64,000 nt of DNA from Parvibaculum sp963696585 (GCA_963696585.1 CAVOKW010000012.1:4272-68271), one strand, 5' to 3'; positions 43,239-52,419 are shown, numbered from the stretch's first letter. Program-made: numbers and translations. The notes: generated by a model from the sequence alone, not told the origin.

Positions 43239-43562
43239 TTAGCCGAGTTCAGCCTGCTTGCCAAGATCAAGCCGCACGGTCGGACCGGCCTGACGGATCT
43301 GCTCGCGGACGCTGGAGGCCACAAGACCCTTTTCGCCCGGCTCGACTTCAAAGAGATAGGTATCAATCACCACATTATTCGCCACGAAGGGCTGCGCCCG
43401 GGCGAGCAGGGCCTCGCCCGCTTCCTTGCCCTCGGCCACTTCGGCATCCTGCAACGATTCCGACCAGCGATTATCCCGGGTCAGATAAACGACAAGACCC
43501 TCGACGAGCAGGCTGGCGGTGACGGCCTGAAACTGGGCGCCCTTGCGCGAATGCTGGGCCAT
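43239..43562 (-). CDS. DUF2849-family protein
   Basis: 107 aa, first gene of the sulfite reductase operon (26 bp before cysI). Pattern: FQAVTASLLVEGLVVYLTRDNRWSESL with a strand-loop-strand, then ARAQPFVANNVVIDTYLFEV, VREQIRQAGPTVRLDL. DUF2849 is present only with assimilatory sulfite reductases of alphaproteobacteria and has no known activity. The ATG at 43562 has a GAGGAAGG site; the longer frame to 43649 has none. Confidence 0.82.
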   Translation of the reverse strand: MAQHSRKGAQFQAVTASLLVEGLVVYLTRDNRWSESLQDAEVAEGKEAGEALLARAQPFVANNVVIDTYLFEVEPGEKGLVASSVREQIRQAGPTVRLDLGKQAELG

Positions 43563-43779
43563 GAGGGCCTTCCTCTCGTAATTCCGGCAACAGATGGAGG
43601 ACCGGCCCCGCCGATCCTGAACCTGGCCGTAAGATGGTATTTTCGGCAAACATCGTCAATAGAAGTGTAGATATTTATAATTCACATGAAAACACGTGGA
43701 AATGTGTGGTTAGCCGATGTCCTGTCTTGCCGCTTAGGGTTTAATTGACTTTTAAGAGGCGTCTACCTATCTTGCTCAA

Positions 43780-43949
43780 TGAGGCGACTGATCGGTTGAG
43801 GTAGAAATGCCAACAGCGCTTCCCCGCCGGGTTCGCCCGGTCAACGCGTGAGCGGGATAGGCAGAGTCGGCACAGGCAATAATGTCCCGGTGCAGGCAAG
43901 GTCGAAGTGGACACCGAGTGATTTTTGGGCACCTGCGGGTGCCCATTTT
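43780..43949 (+). ncRNA. Candidate small RNA with own promoter and terminator
   Basis: In a 400-bp gap without a protein gene, TTGACT (43745-43750), 17 bp, TATCTT (43768-43773) give a near-consensus promoter. About 170 bp downstream is a strong terminator on the same strand (43926-43949). Between them lies a hairpin with a UUCG tetraloop, CCGGG/CCCGG (43827-43840). The only frames are 6-14 codons long and have no ribosome-binding site. I therefore call it a small RNA of roughly 170 nt. It did not match any RNA family I know; the size would suit 6S RNA, but I cannot show the 6S central bubble. Confidence 0.5.
43926..43949 (+). terminator. Rho-independent terminator
   Basis: Stem TGGGCACC / GGTGCCCA with a 4-nt loop followed by TTTTCTTTT. 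It ends the candidate small RNA transcribed from 43780. On the other strand an A/T-rich stretch also precedes the stem, so it could act for the convergent gene at 43964 as well. Confidence 0.8.
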
Positions 43950-43963
43950 CTTTTCGGCGGCTT

Positions 43964-44500
43964 CTACCTGGCGGCAAAACGCACAGGCTCTCCCCTGTAA
44001 GTCTTGAGCGCGAGCAGGGCAAATCTGATCGTTCCGGGACGCTTGCGCTTCAGAGCTCCGCCCATGGCAGGGTAAGCACTTTCCACAAACAACTCCAGAT
44101 GCTGTTTGGCAGATTTATCGGCACGTTTCAGATGAAAAAACAGCCTGTATTCCTGATCGGGAAGTTCGGCAACTGCGGAAAAATACATATAGTTTCGTTT
44201 TTCCGGTGTTTGGTGAACTTTGAGATCGGGCAACCTGCGGACGATCTCAGGGAGATTCTTTGAGAGATCGTAACGTATGCGGCTAAAGGCTCTTCGATTT
44301 TTGTGATCTGCCATAACGAGGTCGGGTTCATGTCGTGCTTCATCAAATGCTTCCGTGAAGCAATGATTGCTGAAGCGTGTATTGACCAGCAAAGTCTTGA
44401 TATCCCCATCGGGGACATCGCATGAAAAGACAAATGGGTCGAGATGCTGGAATTCGATTTCAGCACCATGCAGATGAAATGCATCCCAGTATTCTGACAT
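43964..44500 (-). CDS. Hypothetical protein
   Basis: 178 aa from the ATG at 44500 (GTG 44506 also in frame). Not recognised. The sequence is a single compact domain with aromatic and charged residues, without membrane segment or signal peptide. Notable stretches are LLVNTRFSNHCFTEAFDEARHE, with a conserved-looking HCFTEAF motif, RIRYDLSKNLPEIVRRLPDL and EYRLFFHLKRADKSAKQHLELFVESAYP. It reads like a small nuclease or toxin-like fold but no catalytic set can be named. Codon use is richer in A and T than in neighbours, which suggests acquisition by transfer. It lies next to the candidate small RNA. Confidence 0.6.
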   Translation of the reverse strand: MSEYWDAFHLHGAEIEFQHLDPFVFSCDVPDGDIKTLLVNTRFSNHCFTEAFDEARHEPDLVMADHKNRRAFSRIRYDLSKNLPEIVRRLPDLKVHQTPEKRNYMYFSAVAELPDQEYRLFFHLKRADKSAKQHLELFVESAYPAMGGALKRKRPGTIRFALLALKTYRGEPVRFAAR

Positions 44501-44512
44501 GCTCACCGGACG

Positions 44513-45310
44513 TCAGCTTTCCCGCTTGATCGCGCTTTCATGCCAGCGGCGCAGGGCAAAATGCTCCAGCGCCGTCATGACAAAGAAGATCGCAATACCA
44601 AGCAGCGACAGCAAAAGCAGGGCGGCAAACATCCTGGGAATGTCGAGTCGGTTGCCCGCTTCAATGATGCGCCAGGCAAGGCCGCTCGATGTGCCGGACC
44701 CGGCGACAAACTCGGCCACCACCGCGCCGATCAGCGCCAGGCCGCCCGAGATTTTCATGCCGGCAAGCATATAGGGCAGCGCGCCGGGCAATTGCAGCTC
44801 GGTCAGAACCTGCCAGCGGCTCGCGCCATAAAGCCGGAAGAGATCGCGCAGATTATGGTCCGCCGAGCGCAGGCCGAGCGTCGTGTTGGAGAGGATCGGG
44901 AAAAAGGCGACGATCCAGGCAAGGATCAAAAGCGCGAGCTGCGTGCGCTCGAACCCGACCCAGATGAGGATGAGGGGCGCAATGGAAACCACGGGTGTGA
45001 CTTGCAGGATGATGGCATAGGGAAAGAGCGCCGTTTCGATGAGCCGGTTTTGCGAAAACAGGATGGCAAGGCCAACACCCCCGACGACCGCGAGCAGGAA
45101 GGCGGCAAGCGTGATCCTGAGCGTGACGAAAAGCGAGCCCATGAGCGAGCCGAAATTGGCGATGAGACTGTCGGCAATGAGGGAGGGCGCGGGCAGAATG
45201 AAACTTGGCACAGCATAGAGCCGCACCAGACCTTCCCAGAGCAGCAGCACGCCAAGACCCACAGCAAGGGGGGCGACGATTTTCACGAGGCGCAATCGGG
45301 TATCGTTCAT
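44513..45310 (-). CDS. ABC transporter permease (SsuC/TauC/ThiX type)
   Basis: 265 aa, six predicted membrane helices and the permease loop for contact with the ATPase (EAA-like: LYGASRWQVLTELQLPGALPYMLAGMKI). The family imports nitrate, sulfonates, taurine or pyrimidine thiamin precursors. Its ATG overlaps the stop of the ATPase gene (ATGA), so permease, ATPase and binding protein are one operon read from 47136 down. The N-terminal region starts with basic residues then a helix GLGVLLLWEGLVRLY. Confidence 0.88.
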   Translation of the reverse strand: MNDTRLRLVKIVAPLAVGLGVLLLWEGLVRLYAVPSFILPAPSLIADSLIANFGSLMGSLFVTLRITLAAFLLAVVGGVGLAILFSQNRLIETALFPYAIILQVTPVVSIAPLILIWVGFERTQLALLILAWIVAFFPILSNTTLGLRSADHNLRDLFRLYGASRWQVLTELQLPGALPYMLAGMKISGGLALIGAVVAEFVAGSGTSSGLAWRIIEAGNRLDIPRMFAALLLLSLLGIAIFFVMTALEHFALRRWHESAIKRES

Positions 45311-46083
45311 GCGGGCGCCTTTCGCAACGAGGCGGTGACGGCGGCGCATTGCGCCATATAGTCAGCCGACTGACGATAGGCGAGCCCGCGCGGATAAGGC
45401 GCGTCGATGACAAACTCGCTGACAACATGACCGGGACGCGCGCCCATGACGAGAACGCGCTGCGAGAGATAGACAAACTCGTAAACGCTATGCGTGACGA
45501 AGATGACGGTCCAGTGCTGGCCAGACCAAAGCTCAAGCAGATCATCGTCCAGTTTTTCGCGGGTGAACTCGTCGAGCGCCGCGAAAGGCTCGTCCATCAG
45601 CAGGACGGGTGGCTCGGTGACGAGCGCGCGGGCAATCGAGACGCGCATTTTCATGCCGCCGGAAAGTTCGCGCGGAAAGGCTTGCGCAAAATCGGCAAGG
45701 CCGACGCGGGCGAGCGCCGCCATGGCGCGGTCTTTGGCGGCCGCAGCGGCAACGCCTTTGAGTTTGAGCGGCAGGCAAACATTTTCCAGCACCCGCGCCC
45801 AGGGCATGAGCGTCGCGTCCTGAAAGACAAAGCCGATGTCATCAGGGCGCTGGCCGCCTTCACTGGCGGGCCAGTCCACCTTGCCCTGTGTCGGCGCGAT
45901 GAGACCGGCAATGATACGCAGCAGCGTGGACTTGCCGCAGCCCGATGGCCCGAGCAGCGACACGAAGGCGCCGCGCTCGATCTGCGCATCAACCTGCGAC
46001 AGCGCCAGCGTGCCCGACCCATAGGTCTTGGTGACATCGCGAATGTCGATCAGGGTTGAGTGTGATGCAGACGCGACCGTCAC
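45307..46083 (-). CDS. ABC transporter ATP-binding protein (SsuB/TauB/ThiZ type)
   Basis: 258 aa. Walker A GPSGCGKST, Q-loop FVFQDATLMPWARV, signature LSGGMKMRVSIARAL, Walker B VLLMDEPFAALDE and the H-loop FVTHSVYE are all present. The typical sequence VTKTYGSGTLALSQVD leads to the Walker A region. It energises the import system of the flanking permease and binding-protein genes. The gene begins 6 bp after the stop of the binding-protein gene. Confidence 0.9.
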   Translation of the reverse strand: MTVASASHSTLIDIRDVTKTYGSGTLALSQVDAQIERGAFVSLLGPSGCGKSTLLRIIAGLIAPTQGKVDWPASEGGQRPDDIGFVFQDATLMPWARVLENVCLPLKLKGVAAAAAKDRAMAALARVGLADFAQAFPRELSGGMKMRVSIARALVTEPPVLLMDEPFAALDEFTREKLDDDLLELWSGQHWTVIFVTHSVYEFVYLSQRVLVMGARPGHVVSEFVIDAPYPRGLAYRQSADYMAQCAAVTASLRKAPA

Positions 46084-46089
46084 GAGGCG

Positions 46090-47136
46090 CTATTTCCCGC
46101 CCAGTGATTTTTTGAGATCGAGGCCGACGCCCTTGTTGACGAAGGCGAGCGTATAGGCCTGATGCAGATCGAGATCGGAAGCATAGACTTTCGCTTCGAC
46201 CATGGCGTTGAAGAAGTCACCCCAGCGGGCATCGCTCATCGCGCCAATACCAAGGGTCAGCGTGTCGCCTGAATCGACGATGCCATATTCCTTCATCACC
46301 GCAATGCCATGGACGAGAAGATCGTCGCTCATTTCCGGATTATCAGCCTTGATGAGCGCGTTGCCGGGCGAGGGATCGCCATAGAGATAGCTGACCCATC
46401 CCTTGATCGAGGCATCGACAAAGGCCTGAACCACTTCCGGCTTTTGCGAAATCATTTTGTCGCTTGCCAGAATGAAGGCGGCATAGCCGGGATAGCCGCC
46501 ATCCGAGAGCAGGAAAACCTGCGGCTTGAAGCCCGCCTGCTTTTCGATTGTGTAGGGTTCGGAGGAGAGATAGCCCTGCTGAATGGCCATCGGGTCGGCA
46601 AGGAAGGGCGCGACGTTGAATGTGTATTTCCGAATCTGGCTGTCGTCGAACTGATACTTCACGCGCAGCCACTGCCAGAAGGCGCTGATCGTCGCATCCG
46701 ACACCATGATCGGCTTGCCGCGCATGTCGGCAATCGACTTCACATCGTCACGCGGATGGGTGATGAAAACCTGCGGGTCTTTCTGGAAGGCGGCCATCAC
46801 GGCTTTTGAGCCTGCGCCCGCCGCGGCAATGTTGAGCGGGATGAAACTGTTGGAGCCCATGCCGAAATCGACCGTGCCGGTGGCGAGGAGCTGGGGCACG
46901 TTGACGCCGGGACCACCTTGATGAATGACGACATCAAGCCCCGCATCTTCATAGAAGCCCATGGCGAGCGCCTGATAGAAACCGCCATGCTCGGCCTGCG
47001 CTTTCCAGTCGGTCGCAAACCCGATGCGCGTCAGTCCGTTGACGCTGGCTTTATCGTTTTGCCCAAACGTCAAAAACCCGACGACAATCAGCGCCAGCAC
47101 CAGTGCTGCCGCGCCAATGGCAATGAGCCTGTTCAT
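46090..47136 (-). CDS. ABC transporter substrate-binding protein (NMT1/SsuA/ThiY-like)
   Basis: 348 aa. One N-terminal hydrophobic segment (AIGAAALVLALIVVGFLTF) exports or anchors it. The mature part is an NMT1/THI5-type binding protein: RIGFATDWKAQAEHGGFYQALAMGFYEDAGLDV at the start of lobe I, GTVDFGMGSNSF, and LADPMAIQQGYLSSEPYTIEK in lobe II. This family binds pyrimidine precursors of thiamin, sulfonates or nitrate. WKAQAEHGGFYQA resembles thiamin-precursor binders (ThiY), but I see no TPP riboswitch in the 120 bp upstream, so the ligand stays open. First gene of the three-gene import operon. Confidence 0.87.
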   Translation of the reverse strand: MNRLIAIGAAALVLALIVVGFLTFGQNDKASVNGLTRIGFATDWKAQAEHGGFYQALAMGFYEDAGLDVVIHQGGPGVNVPQLLATGTVDFGMGSNSFIPLNIAAAGAGSKAVMAAFQKDPQVFITHPRDDVKSIADMRGKPIMVSDATISAFWQWLRVKYQFDDSQIRKYTFNVAPFLADPMAIQQGYLSSEPYTIEKQAGFKPQVFLLSDGGYPGYAAFILASDKMISQKPEVVQAFVDASIKGWVSYLYGDPSPGNALIKADNPEMSDDLLVHGIAVMKEYGIVDSGDTLTLGIGAMSDARWGDFFNAMVEAKVYASDLDLHQAYTLAFVNKGVGLDLKKSLGGK

Positions 47137-47256
47137 GATGATCCCCGTCTCGCCCGATGCTGTGCCATGCCGCCTGTTGAATCGACAACAGCAAGGCTAG
47201 CGCATTCGTGGCAGGGGAAAAGGGGAAATACGGAATATCCGCAGGAACGGCAGGGC

Positions 47257-47706
47257 TTATAGCGGCGCGCAACCATCTTCATCGGGTGCGCCAAGATCGC
47301 CATTGACAGCATGATGATTGCGGATGAGCGTGAAATGACGCTCCACCATGGAGGCGATGCTGGACCCATTGGAGGCGAGGATGAACTGGACGCGTTGTCC
47401 ATTGCGGGCCTGATCGGCGGCGCTATGGAGATTGTCGGCATTGGCGGCAAAGACGGAGAGCGGCCAATAGGTGTCGGGCACTTCATCGCCGGGACGGAAC
47501 GTGCTGGCGCTGGCCGTCCGGATGCAACCATTCGAACCGGGTTCGGCGACGGGACCCAATGCGGCGTGGGTGGAACCGTCGGCAGGCTGATCGGCAGCGT
47601 CAGCATGGGCCGGTGTGGCGAGGGGGGGCATGGCCAAACCGGCAGCGACCCAGAGCGTTGCCGCTGCGGCCATCAAACTGCCAAACCAAAGCCCCCGAGA
47701 ACGCAT
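47257..47706 (-). CDS. Exported hypothetical protein
   Basis: 149 aa. A signal peptide is evident (basic MRSRG, hydrophobic LMAAAATLWVAAGLAMPPL, cleavage near AHADA at about 37). The mature part has two cysteines (GSNGCIRT and EDGCAPL) and no recognised domain. Weakly phased composition but continuous frame. It stands alone between the ABC import operon and the ABC-F gene. Confidence 0.55.
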   Translation of the reverse strand: MRSRGLWFGSLMAAAATLWVAAGLAMPPLATPAHADAADQPADGSTHAALGPVAEPGSNGCIRTASASTFRPGDEVPDTYWPLSVFAANADNLHSAADQARNGQRVQFILASNGSSIASMVERHFTLIRNHHAVNGDLGAPDEDGCAPL

Positions 47707-47785
47707 CAGGCAGTACCCCCGAACAAGTCAGGTGAGTATCCAAACCGCTTGCGCGATCACAGTCAAAGCCAAAGTTAGCGGAAAG

Positions 47786-49609
47786 TTAATTCGTTTCGCT
47801 CGACAGGGCTTCGCGCTTCATTTCGAGTTCGAGCCATTGTTCTTCAGCGGCAGCCAATTCCGACACGAGCCTGTCATGATCGGCGGTAAAGCGGGCAAAA
47901 TCCTTGGGATTACGGGAATAAAGATCCGGATCTGCCAATTTTGATTCCAGCTCTGCAATATTTTTTTGCAGTTTCGGCATCTTTACCGACAATTCGTCAA
48001 GGGCGCGCGTTTCCTTGTAGCTGAGCTTGGCCGCGCCGCGCGTGACAGCCTGAGTCGTTGTGACGCGGCTCTCGGCGGCGGTCGTTTTGACATTTGCCGT
48101 CCGCGCCTGCACGTCACTTTTTTTCTGTCGCAGATAATCGCTATAGCCGCCGGGATATTCGCGCGCACCGCCCTGCGCGTCGAGCGCGATGACGGACGTG
48201 ACGACACGATCGAGAAAATCACGATCATGGCTGACGACAAGAACAGTGCCGTCATATTCGGCGAGCATTTCCTGCAACAGATCGAGCGTGTCCATGTCGA
48301 GATCATTGGTCGGCTCGTCAAGGATCAGAAGATTGGAGGGTTTGGCGAGCGCGCGCGCCAGCAGCAATCGGCATTGTTCACCGCCCGAAAGCGCCCGCAC
48401 CGGCTGACGCGCCTGTGTTTCACGAAACAGGAAATCTTTCAGATAGGAAACGACATGACGCGGCTTGCCACGCACCATGACCTGATCGCCGCCGCCTTCG
48501 CACAATGTCTCCCAGAGCGTGGCATCGGGATCGAGCGCGGCGCGCGACTGATCCATATAGACGGGTGTGAGATTGGTGCCGAGGCGCACGCGGCCCGTGT
48601 CCGGCGCAAGCACGCCTGTCAGCATTTTCAGAAGCGTCGTCTTGCCCGCGCCATTGGGACCAATCAGACCGACCTTGTCGCCCCGCATGATGCGCGTTGA
48701 AAAATCATCGATTACCAGACGCGACGAGCCATCGGCGCGCGGCCATGATTTTGAAATATGCTCCGCCTCAACCACCAGCGCCCCCGAGCCCGTGCCGGTT
48801 TCGGCGGCAAGTTCGATGCGGCCCGTGCGGGCGATCTGGCTGGCGCGCTCCTGACGCAGCGATTGCAGTCGGCGCAGCCGACCCTGATTGCGCTTGCGTC
48901 GCGCCGAGATGCCTTCGCGCGACCAGCGCGTTTCTTCAAGGATCAGTCGATCCAGTTTATGGGCGAGTACTTCTTCTTCGGCCATGATGCCTTCCGACCA
49001 GGCATCAAACTCGCCAAAGCCCTTGTCGAGGCGGCGGATGCTGCCGCGATCAACCCAGAGGCACCCTGCCGCGAGGCGGCGCAGGAAGGCACGGTCATGC
49101 GAGATCAGGACGAAGGCGCCGCGAAATTGCGACAGCCGATTTTCCAGCCACTCGATGGAGGGCAGGTCGAGATGGTTGGTCGGCTCGTCGAGAAAAAGAA
49201 TATCCGGATCGTCGGCAAGCACCCGCGCCAGCGCCGCCTTGCGCCCTTCGCCGCCAGAAAGTGTGGTGGTGGATAGCGCCGCATCAAGCCCGAGATCGCT
49301 GAGCGCGGCTTCGGCGACATGCTGGGGCGCGCCACCCGCCATGACATAGTCAAGCGCGGTCGCGGCCTTGCCGAAATCCGGCATCTGGGCGAGATAGGCA
49401 ATGCGCGTGCCCGGCTGGACAAAACGCTCGCCGCCATCCGCCTCAACAAGACCGGCGGCAATTTTCAGCAGCGTTGACTTGCCCGCGCCATTGCGTCCGA
49501 CAAGGCAAAGCCTGTCGCCCGGCGCCAGCGCAAAGCTCGCCCCGTCGATCAGAACCTGATCGGCAAAGGCAACGCGCATGTCACGAAGGGCAAGAAGGGG
49601 TGGCGCCAA
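47786..49609 (-). CDS. ABC-F family ATPase (Uup-like)
   Basis: 607 aa with two ABC domains and no membrane helices. Domain 1: Walker A GRNGAGKST, signature LSGGEGRKAALARVL, Walker B DILFLDEPTNHLD. Domain 2: GPNGAGKTT, LSGGEQCRLLLARAL, NLLILDEPTNDLD. The linker between them is about 80 residues (ABC-F interdomain linker), and the C-terminus carries a coiled coil (ELSVKMPKLQKNIAELESKL), as in Uup, which acts on ribosomes and on DNA structure. The first codon is TTG 49609; ATG 49579 is an alternative. It is separated from the PBP gene by 93 bp on the same strand. Confidence 0.9.
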   Translation of the reverse strand: MAPPLLALRDMRVAFADQVLIDGASFALAPGDRLCLVGRNGAGKSTLLKIAAGLVEADGGERFVQPGTRIAYLAQMPDFGKAATALDYVMAGGAPQHVAEAALSDLGLDAALSTTTLSGGEGRKAALARVLADDPDILFLDEPTNHLDLPSIEWLENRLSQFRGAFVLISHDRAFLRRLAAGCLWVDRGSIRRLDKGFGEFDAWSEGIMAEEEVLAHKLDRLILEETRWSREGISARRKRNQGRLRRLQSLRQERASQIARTGRIELAAETGTGSGALVVEAEHISKSWPRADGSSRLVIDDFSTRIMRGDKVGLIGPNGAGKTTLLKMLTGVLAPDTGRVRLGTNLTPVYMDQSRAALDPDATLWETLCEGGGDQVMVRGKPRHVVSYLKDFLFRETQARQPVRALSGGEQCRLLLARALAKPSNLLILDEPTNDLDMDTLDLLQEMLAEYDGTVLVVSHDRDFLDRVVTSVIALDAQGGAREYPGGYSDYLRQKKSDVQARTANVKTTAAESRVTTTQAVTRGAAKLSYKETRALDELSVKMPKLQKNIAELESKLADPDLYSRNPKDFARFTADHDRLVSELAAAEEQWLELEMKREALSSETN

Positions 49610-49702
49610 GATCGTCTATCCGGTTGGAGAGGCCCGTTGTATGGACCATTGGCGCGGCTTAGGCAAATGCTCCGATGCGCTGCGGCCGAACGCCTGTCAG
49701 GG

Positions 49703-51778
49703 CTAGCGACCCGAACCGAGGTTGGAGCCGCCCCGGCGGAAACCGGCACCCCATGTCTCCTCACGCGGCTGTTCATCAAGACGCGGCGCGGCCGCAAAGA
49801 GGTCCGCCAGTTTGCTGAAGAAATGCCCGATCGGTTTTCCGGCCTGCAGGGCAATCCGGGGATCACGGTTGACACCCGCCAACGCCACCTTGGGCTCATT
49901 GGCCTGAGCGACTGTCATATAATCGCGCCAGACCGGCGCGGCGAGACTGCCGCCCGAGACGTGGCGCATGGGCGCGTTGTCGTCATTGCCAAACCAGACA
50001 CCGACCGTTTCATTGGCGCTGTAACCGATGAACCAGGCATCACGATTGTCCTGACTGGTGCCGGTCTTGCCCGCCACCATGCGATCGCCAAGCCGGGCAC
50101 GAATGCCCGTGCCATAGGTGACAACGCCATTCAGCATGAAGTTCATGTCGCGTGCATGGTTCTCATCAATCACCTGCTGCGAGAGGGGGGCGTGTGTGTA
50201 GAGCACCGTACCCTTGCCATCCGTGATCTCGGTGATGCCATAAGGTGCGGCGCGTCGCCCTTCATTGGGGAAGACCGAATAGGCGGATGTCATTTCGAGA
50301 AGCGAGACTTCTGAACTGCCCAGTGCAATGGAAAGGTTCTGTTGCAGGGGCGATGTGAAGCCCAGTTCATGCGCGGCGTCGTTGATGCGCGCGAGGCCGA
50401 CACGATCGGCCAGCTTGACGGCAATCGTGTTGATGGATTTGGCGAGCGCTTCGGCGAGTGTCACTTCACCCGAGAACCTGGCATTGGCATTTTGCGGTTG
50501 CCAGTCGCCGAGCGCGACGGGACTGTCCACAATCGGCGTATCGGGCGTGAGGCCCGATTGGAGCGCTGCAAGATAGATGACAGGCTTGAAGGCCGATCCC
50601 GGTTGACGTTTGGCCTGTGTGGCGCGATTGAACTGGCTGTCGCGATAGGAGCGCCCGCCCACCATGGCGCGGATTGCCCCATCCGGCCCCAGAGCGATCA
50701 AGGCCCCTTCACCCACATTGCGCGTCGCATCGGCATTGAGCGCCTGTATGACCGCATTTTCAGCGGCCCCCTGGCGGCGTGAGTCGAGTGTGGTCTTGAC
50801 GGTCAGGCGACCCGTGGCATCGGGGACAAGCGCGCTGACCTGCGAAGCGATCCAATCGACAAAATATTGCGGACCCTGTCCCGTGGCGCGCGCCGAAAGC
50901 GTTGCAGGATGGGCGCGTGCATCCGCCACTTCCTGTGGCGTCAAGACACCGCTATCCACCAGCCTGTCGAGAACCTGTCCGGCGCGCTTCCGGGCCAGCG
51001 CCAGATCATTGGTTGGCGCAAAACGCGTTGGCGATTTCGGCAGGCCCGCGAGCACGGCGGCCTCGGCAAGCGAAATGTCGCGCGCCGATTTGCCGAAATA
51101 ATATTGCGAGGCGGCATCCACACCATAAGTGCCGCCACCCAGATAGATGCGGTTGACATAAAGCGTCAGGATTTCATCCTTGGACAGATGATTTTCGAGC
51201 CAGAGAGCGATCAGCGCCTCTTGGGCTTTACGCCACAGCGTCCGGTCATTGACGAGGTAGAGATTTTTGACAAGCTGCTGGGTGATGGTCGAGCCGCCTT
51301 CGACAAAACCACCGGCGCGGATATTGGCCCACATGGCGCGTGCGATACCGCGCGGGTCGATGCCATGATGCTCATAGAAGCGACGATCCTCCGTCGCGAC
51401 AAACGCCTTGATGAGGTAGGGCGGCAATTCGCCAAGCGGCACGATGGCCGTGCGTTGACCGCCGCGGCTCGCAATGATGCGGCCTTCATTGTCGAGGACG
51501 GTGAGACTCAAGGGGGTTTCGCCCTGGTCGATGACCTTGCTGAGCTTGGGCAGCGTGTCAAAGACCAGAAGACCCATGAAGGCGACGATGAAGGTGACGA
51601 CGAAGGAGATAACGGCCAGCAGGCTGAGGCGGCGGATGCGGGCACGACGATGCGCAGGGGCGGACGCCGCTTCGGGTTCAGCGGTTTCGCGCAGGCCGTC
51701 TTCCGGCTCGTCATAAGGCTCGTGGTCGGACAAGGTTAACCCCCGCGCTTGCGCGCCATGCCGGACGTGATCGCCCAT
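49703..51778 (-). CDS. Class A penicillin-binding protein (PBP1a family)
   Basis: 691 aa from ATG 51778 (TTG 51733 is an alternative). One N-terminal membrane helix (LLAVISFVVTFIVAFMGLLVF) follows a basic segment. The GT51 glycosyltransferase domain contains ATEDRRFYEHHGIDPRGIARA and GGSTITQQLVKNLY. The transpeptidase domain has the SxxK serine in RQPGSAFKP, SIN in AKSINT, and KTGTS. The enzyme polymerises and cross-links peptidoglycan in the periplasm. The C-terminal ~60 residues are basic and glycine-rich. The open frame continues another 97 codons upstream, but it overlaps the YcgN gene on the other strand, so that part is not coding. Confidence 0.9.
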   Translation of the reverse strand: MGDHVRHGAQARGLTLSDHEPYDEPEDGLRETAEPEAASAPAHRRARIRRLSLLAVISFVVTFIVAFMGLLVFDTLPKLSKVIDQGETPLSLTVLDNEGRIIASRGGQRTAIVPLGELPPYLIKAFVATEDRRFYEHHGIDPRGIARAMWANIRAGGFVEGGSTITQQLVKNLYLVNDRTLWRKAQEALIALWLENHLSKDEILTLYVNRIYLGGGTYGVDAASQYYFGKSARDISLAEAAVLAGLPKSPTRFAPTNDLALARKRAGQVLDRLVDSGVLTPQEVADARAHPATLSARATGQGPQYFVDWIASQVSALVPDATGRLTVKTTLDSRRQGAAENAVIQALNADATRNVGEGALIALGPDGAIRAMVGGRSYRDSQFNRATQAKRQPGSAFKPVIYLAALQSGLTPDTPIVDSPVALGDWQPQNANARFSGEVTLAEALAKSINTIAVKLADRVGLARINDAAHELGFTSPLQQNLSIALGSSEVSLLEMTSAYSVFPNEGRRAAPYGITEITDGKGTVLYTHAPLSQQVIDENHARDMNFMLNGVVTYGTGIRARLGDRMVAGKTGTSQDNRDAWFIGYSANETVGVWFGNDDNAPMRHVSGGSLAAPVWRDYMTVAQANEPKVALAGVNRDPRIALQAGKPIGHFFSKLADLFAAAPRLDEQPREETWGAGFRRGGSNLGSGR

Positions 51779-51950
51779 CCGGTGAGAAGCAAGAGCGATG
51801 CCGGGCCGGGGGGCCTGGAATCCAGACTGGCGGGGCTTTGTGCGCGGATTAGGGCAGGATCGGGACAAAGCCGGGGCAGGGGCGGCCAAACCATGTCCCG
51901 ATGGGAGACGGGCTCTTGACGCTGGCGCCGGGCCGGGCTTTATCTCGGCC

Positions 51951-52406
51951 ATGAGCGATTTACCCTTCTGGCAAACCAAGGCGCTGGACGAAATGACCCG
52001 GGCGGAGTGGGAATCCCTCTGCGACGGTTGCGCCAAATGCTGCCTGACCAAGCTCGAAGACATCGACACGCTGGAACTTGCCTATACCAATGTCGTGTGC
52101 TCGCTGCTCGACGGCGACAAATGCCAATGCACCGATTATGCAAACCGTTCGGTGCGCGTGCCCGACTGCGTGACACTGACGCCACAAAGCCTCGCCGAAA
52201 TCGACTGGATGCCCGCCTCCTGCGCCTATCGCCTGATCCGGGATGGCAAGGACCTGCCGAGCTGGCATCCGCTGAAAACCGGCAGGCGTGAAAGTGTGCA
52301 CGAGGCCGGCATGTCGGTGCGCGGCAGAACCGTGCCCGAACATGAGGTCGTGTTCGAGGATCTTGAGGATTATATCGTCGATTGGCCGATGGACGTGGCG
52401 GAGTAG
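51951..52406 (+). CDS. YcgN-family cysteine cluster protein
   Basis: 151 aa. YcgN/UPF0260 pattern: LCDGCAKCCLTKLED, VVCSLLDGDKCQCTDY, RSVRVPDCVTL, and WMPASCAYRLIRDGKDLPSWHPL. The many cysteines suggest a metal or Fe-S site. YcgN is conserved in gammaproteobacteria and alphaproteobacteria, with unknown function. ATG 51951 gives the normal length of about 150. It lies divergent from the PBP1a gene and is the last ordinary gene before the repeat array and GTA cluster. Confidence 0.87.
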   Translation: MSDLPFWQTKALDEMTRAEWESLCDGCAKCCLTKLEDIDTLELAYTNVVCSLLDGDKCQCTDYANRSVRVPDCVTLTPQSLAEIDWMPASCAYRLIRDGKDLPSWHPLKTGRRESVHEAGMSVRGRTVPEHEVVFEDLEDYIVDWPMDVAE

Positions 52407-52419
52407 GGGCTTCCTTTTG

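Noticed and set aside
41869..43242. 457-codon plus-strand ORF
   Set aside because: Antisense of the sulfite reductase gene, whose siroheme and Fe-S cysteine motifs are intact.
43820..43845. tRNA-like arm (GGTTCG-type stretch with GC stem)
   Set aside because: It is a UUCG-capped hairpin without acceptor, D and anticodon arms.
44540..45361. 273-codon highly charged plus-strand ORF
   Set aside because: Antisense of the ABC permease gene; the charged composition is the mirror of membrane helices.
47137..47256. TPP riboswitch before the ThiY-like binding-protein gene
   Set aside because: The conserved CTGAGA and ACCTGA blocks are not present in the leader.
51779..52069. 97-codon N-terminal extension of the PBP1a gene
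   Set aside because: It overlaps the YcgN coding region on the other strand and lacks family similarity; membrane anchor and start codon lie downstream.
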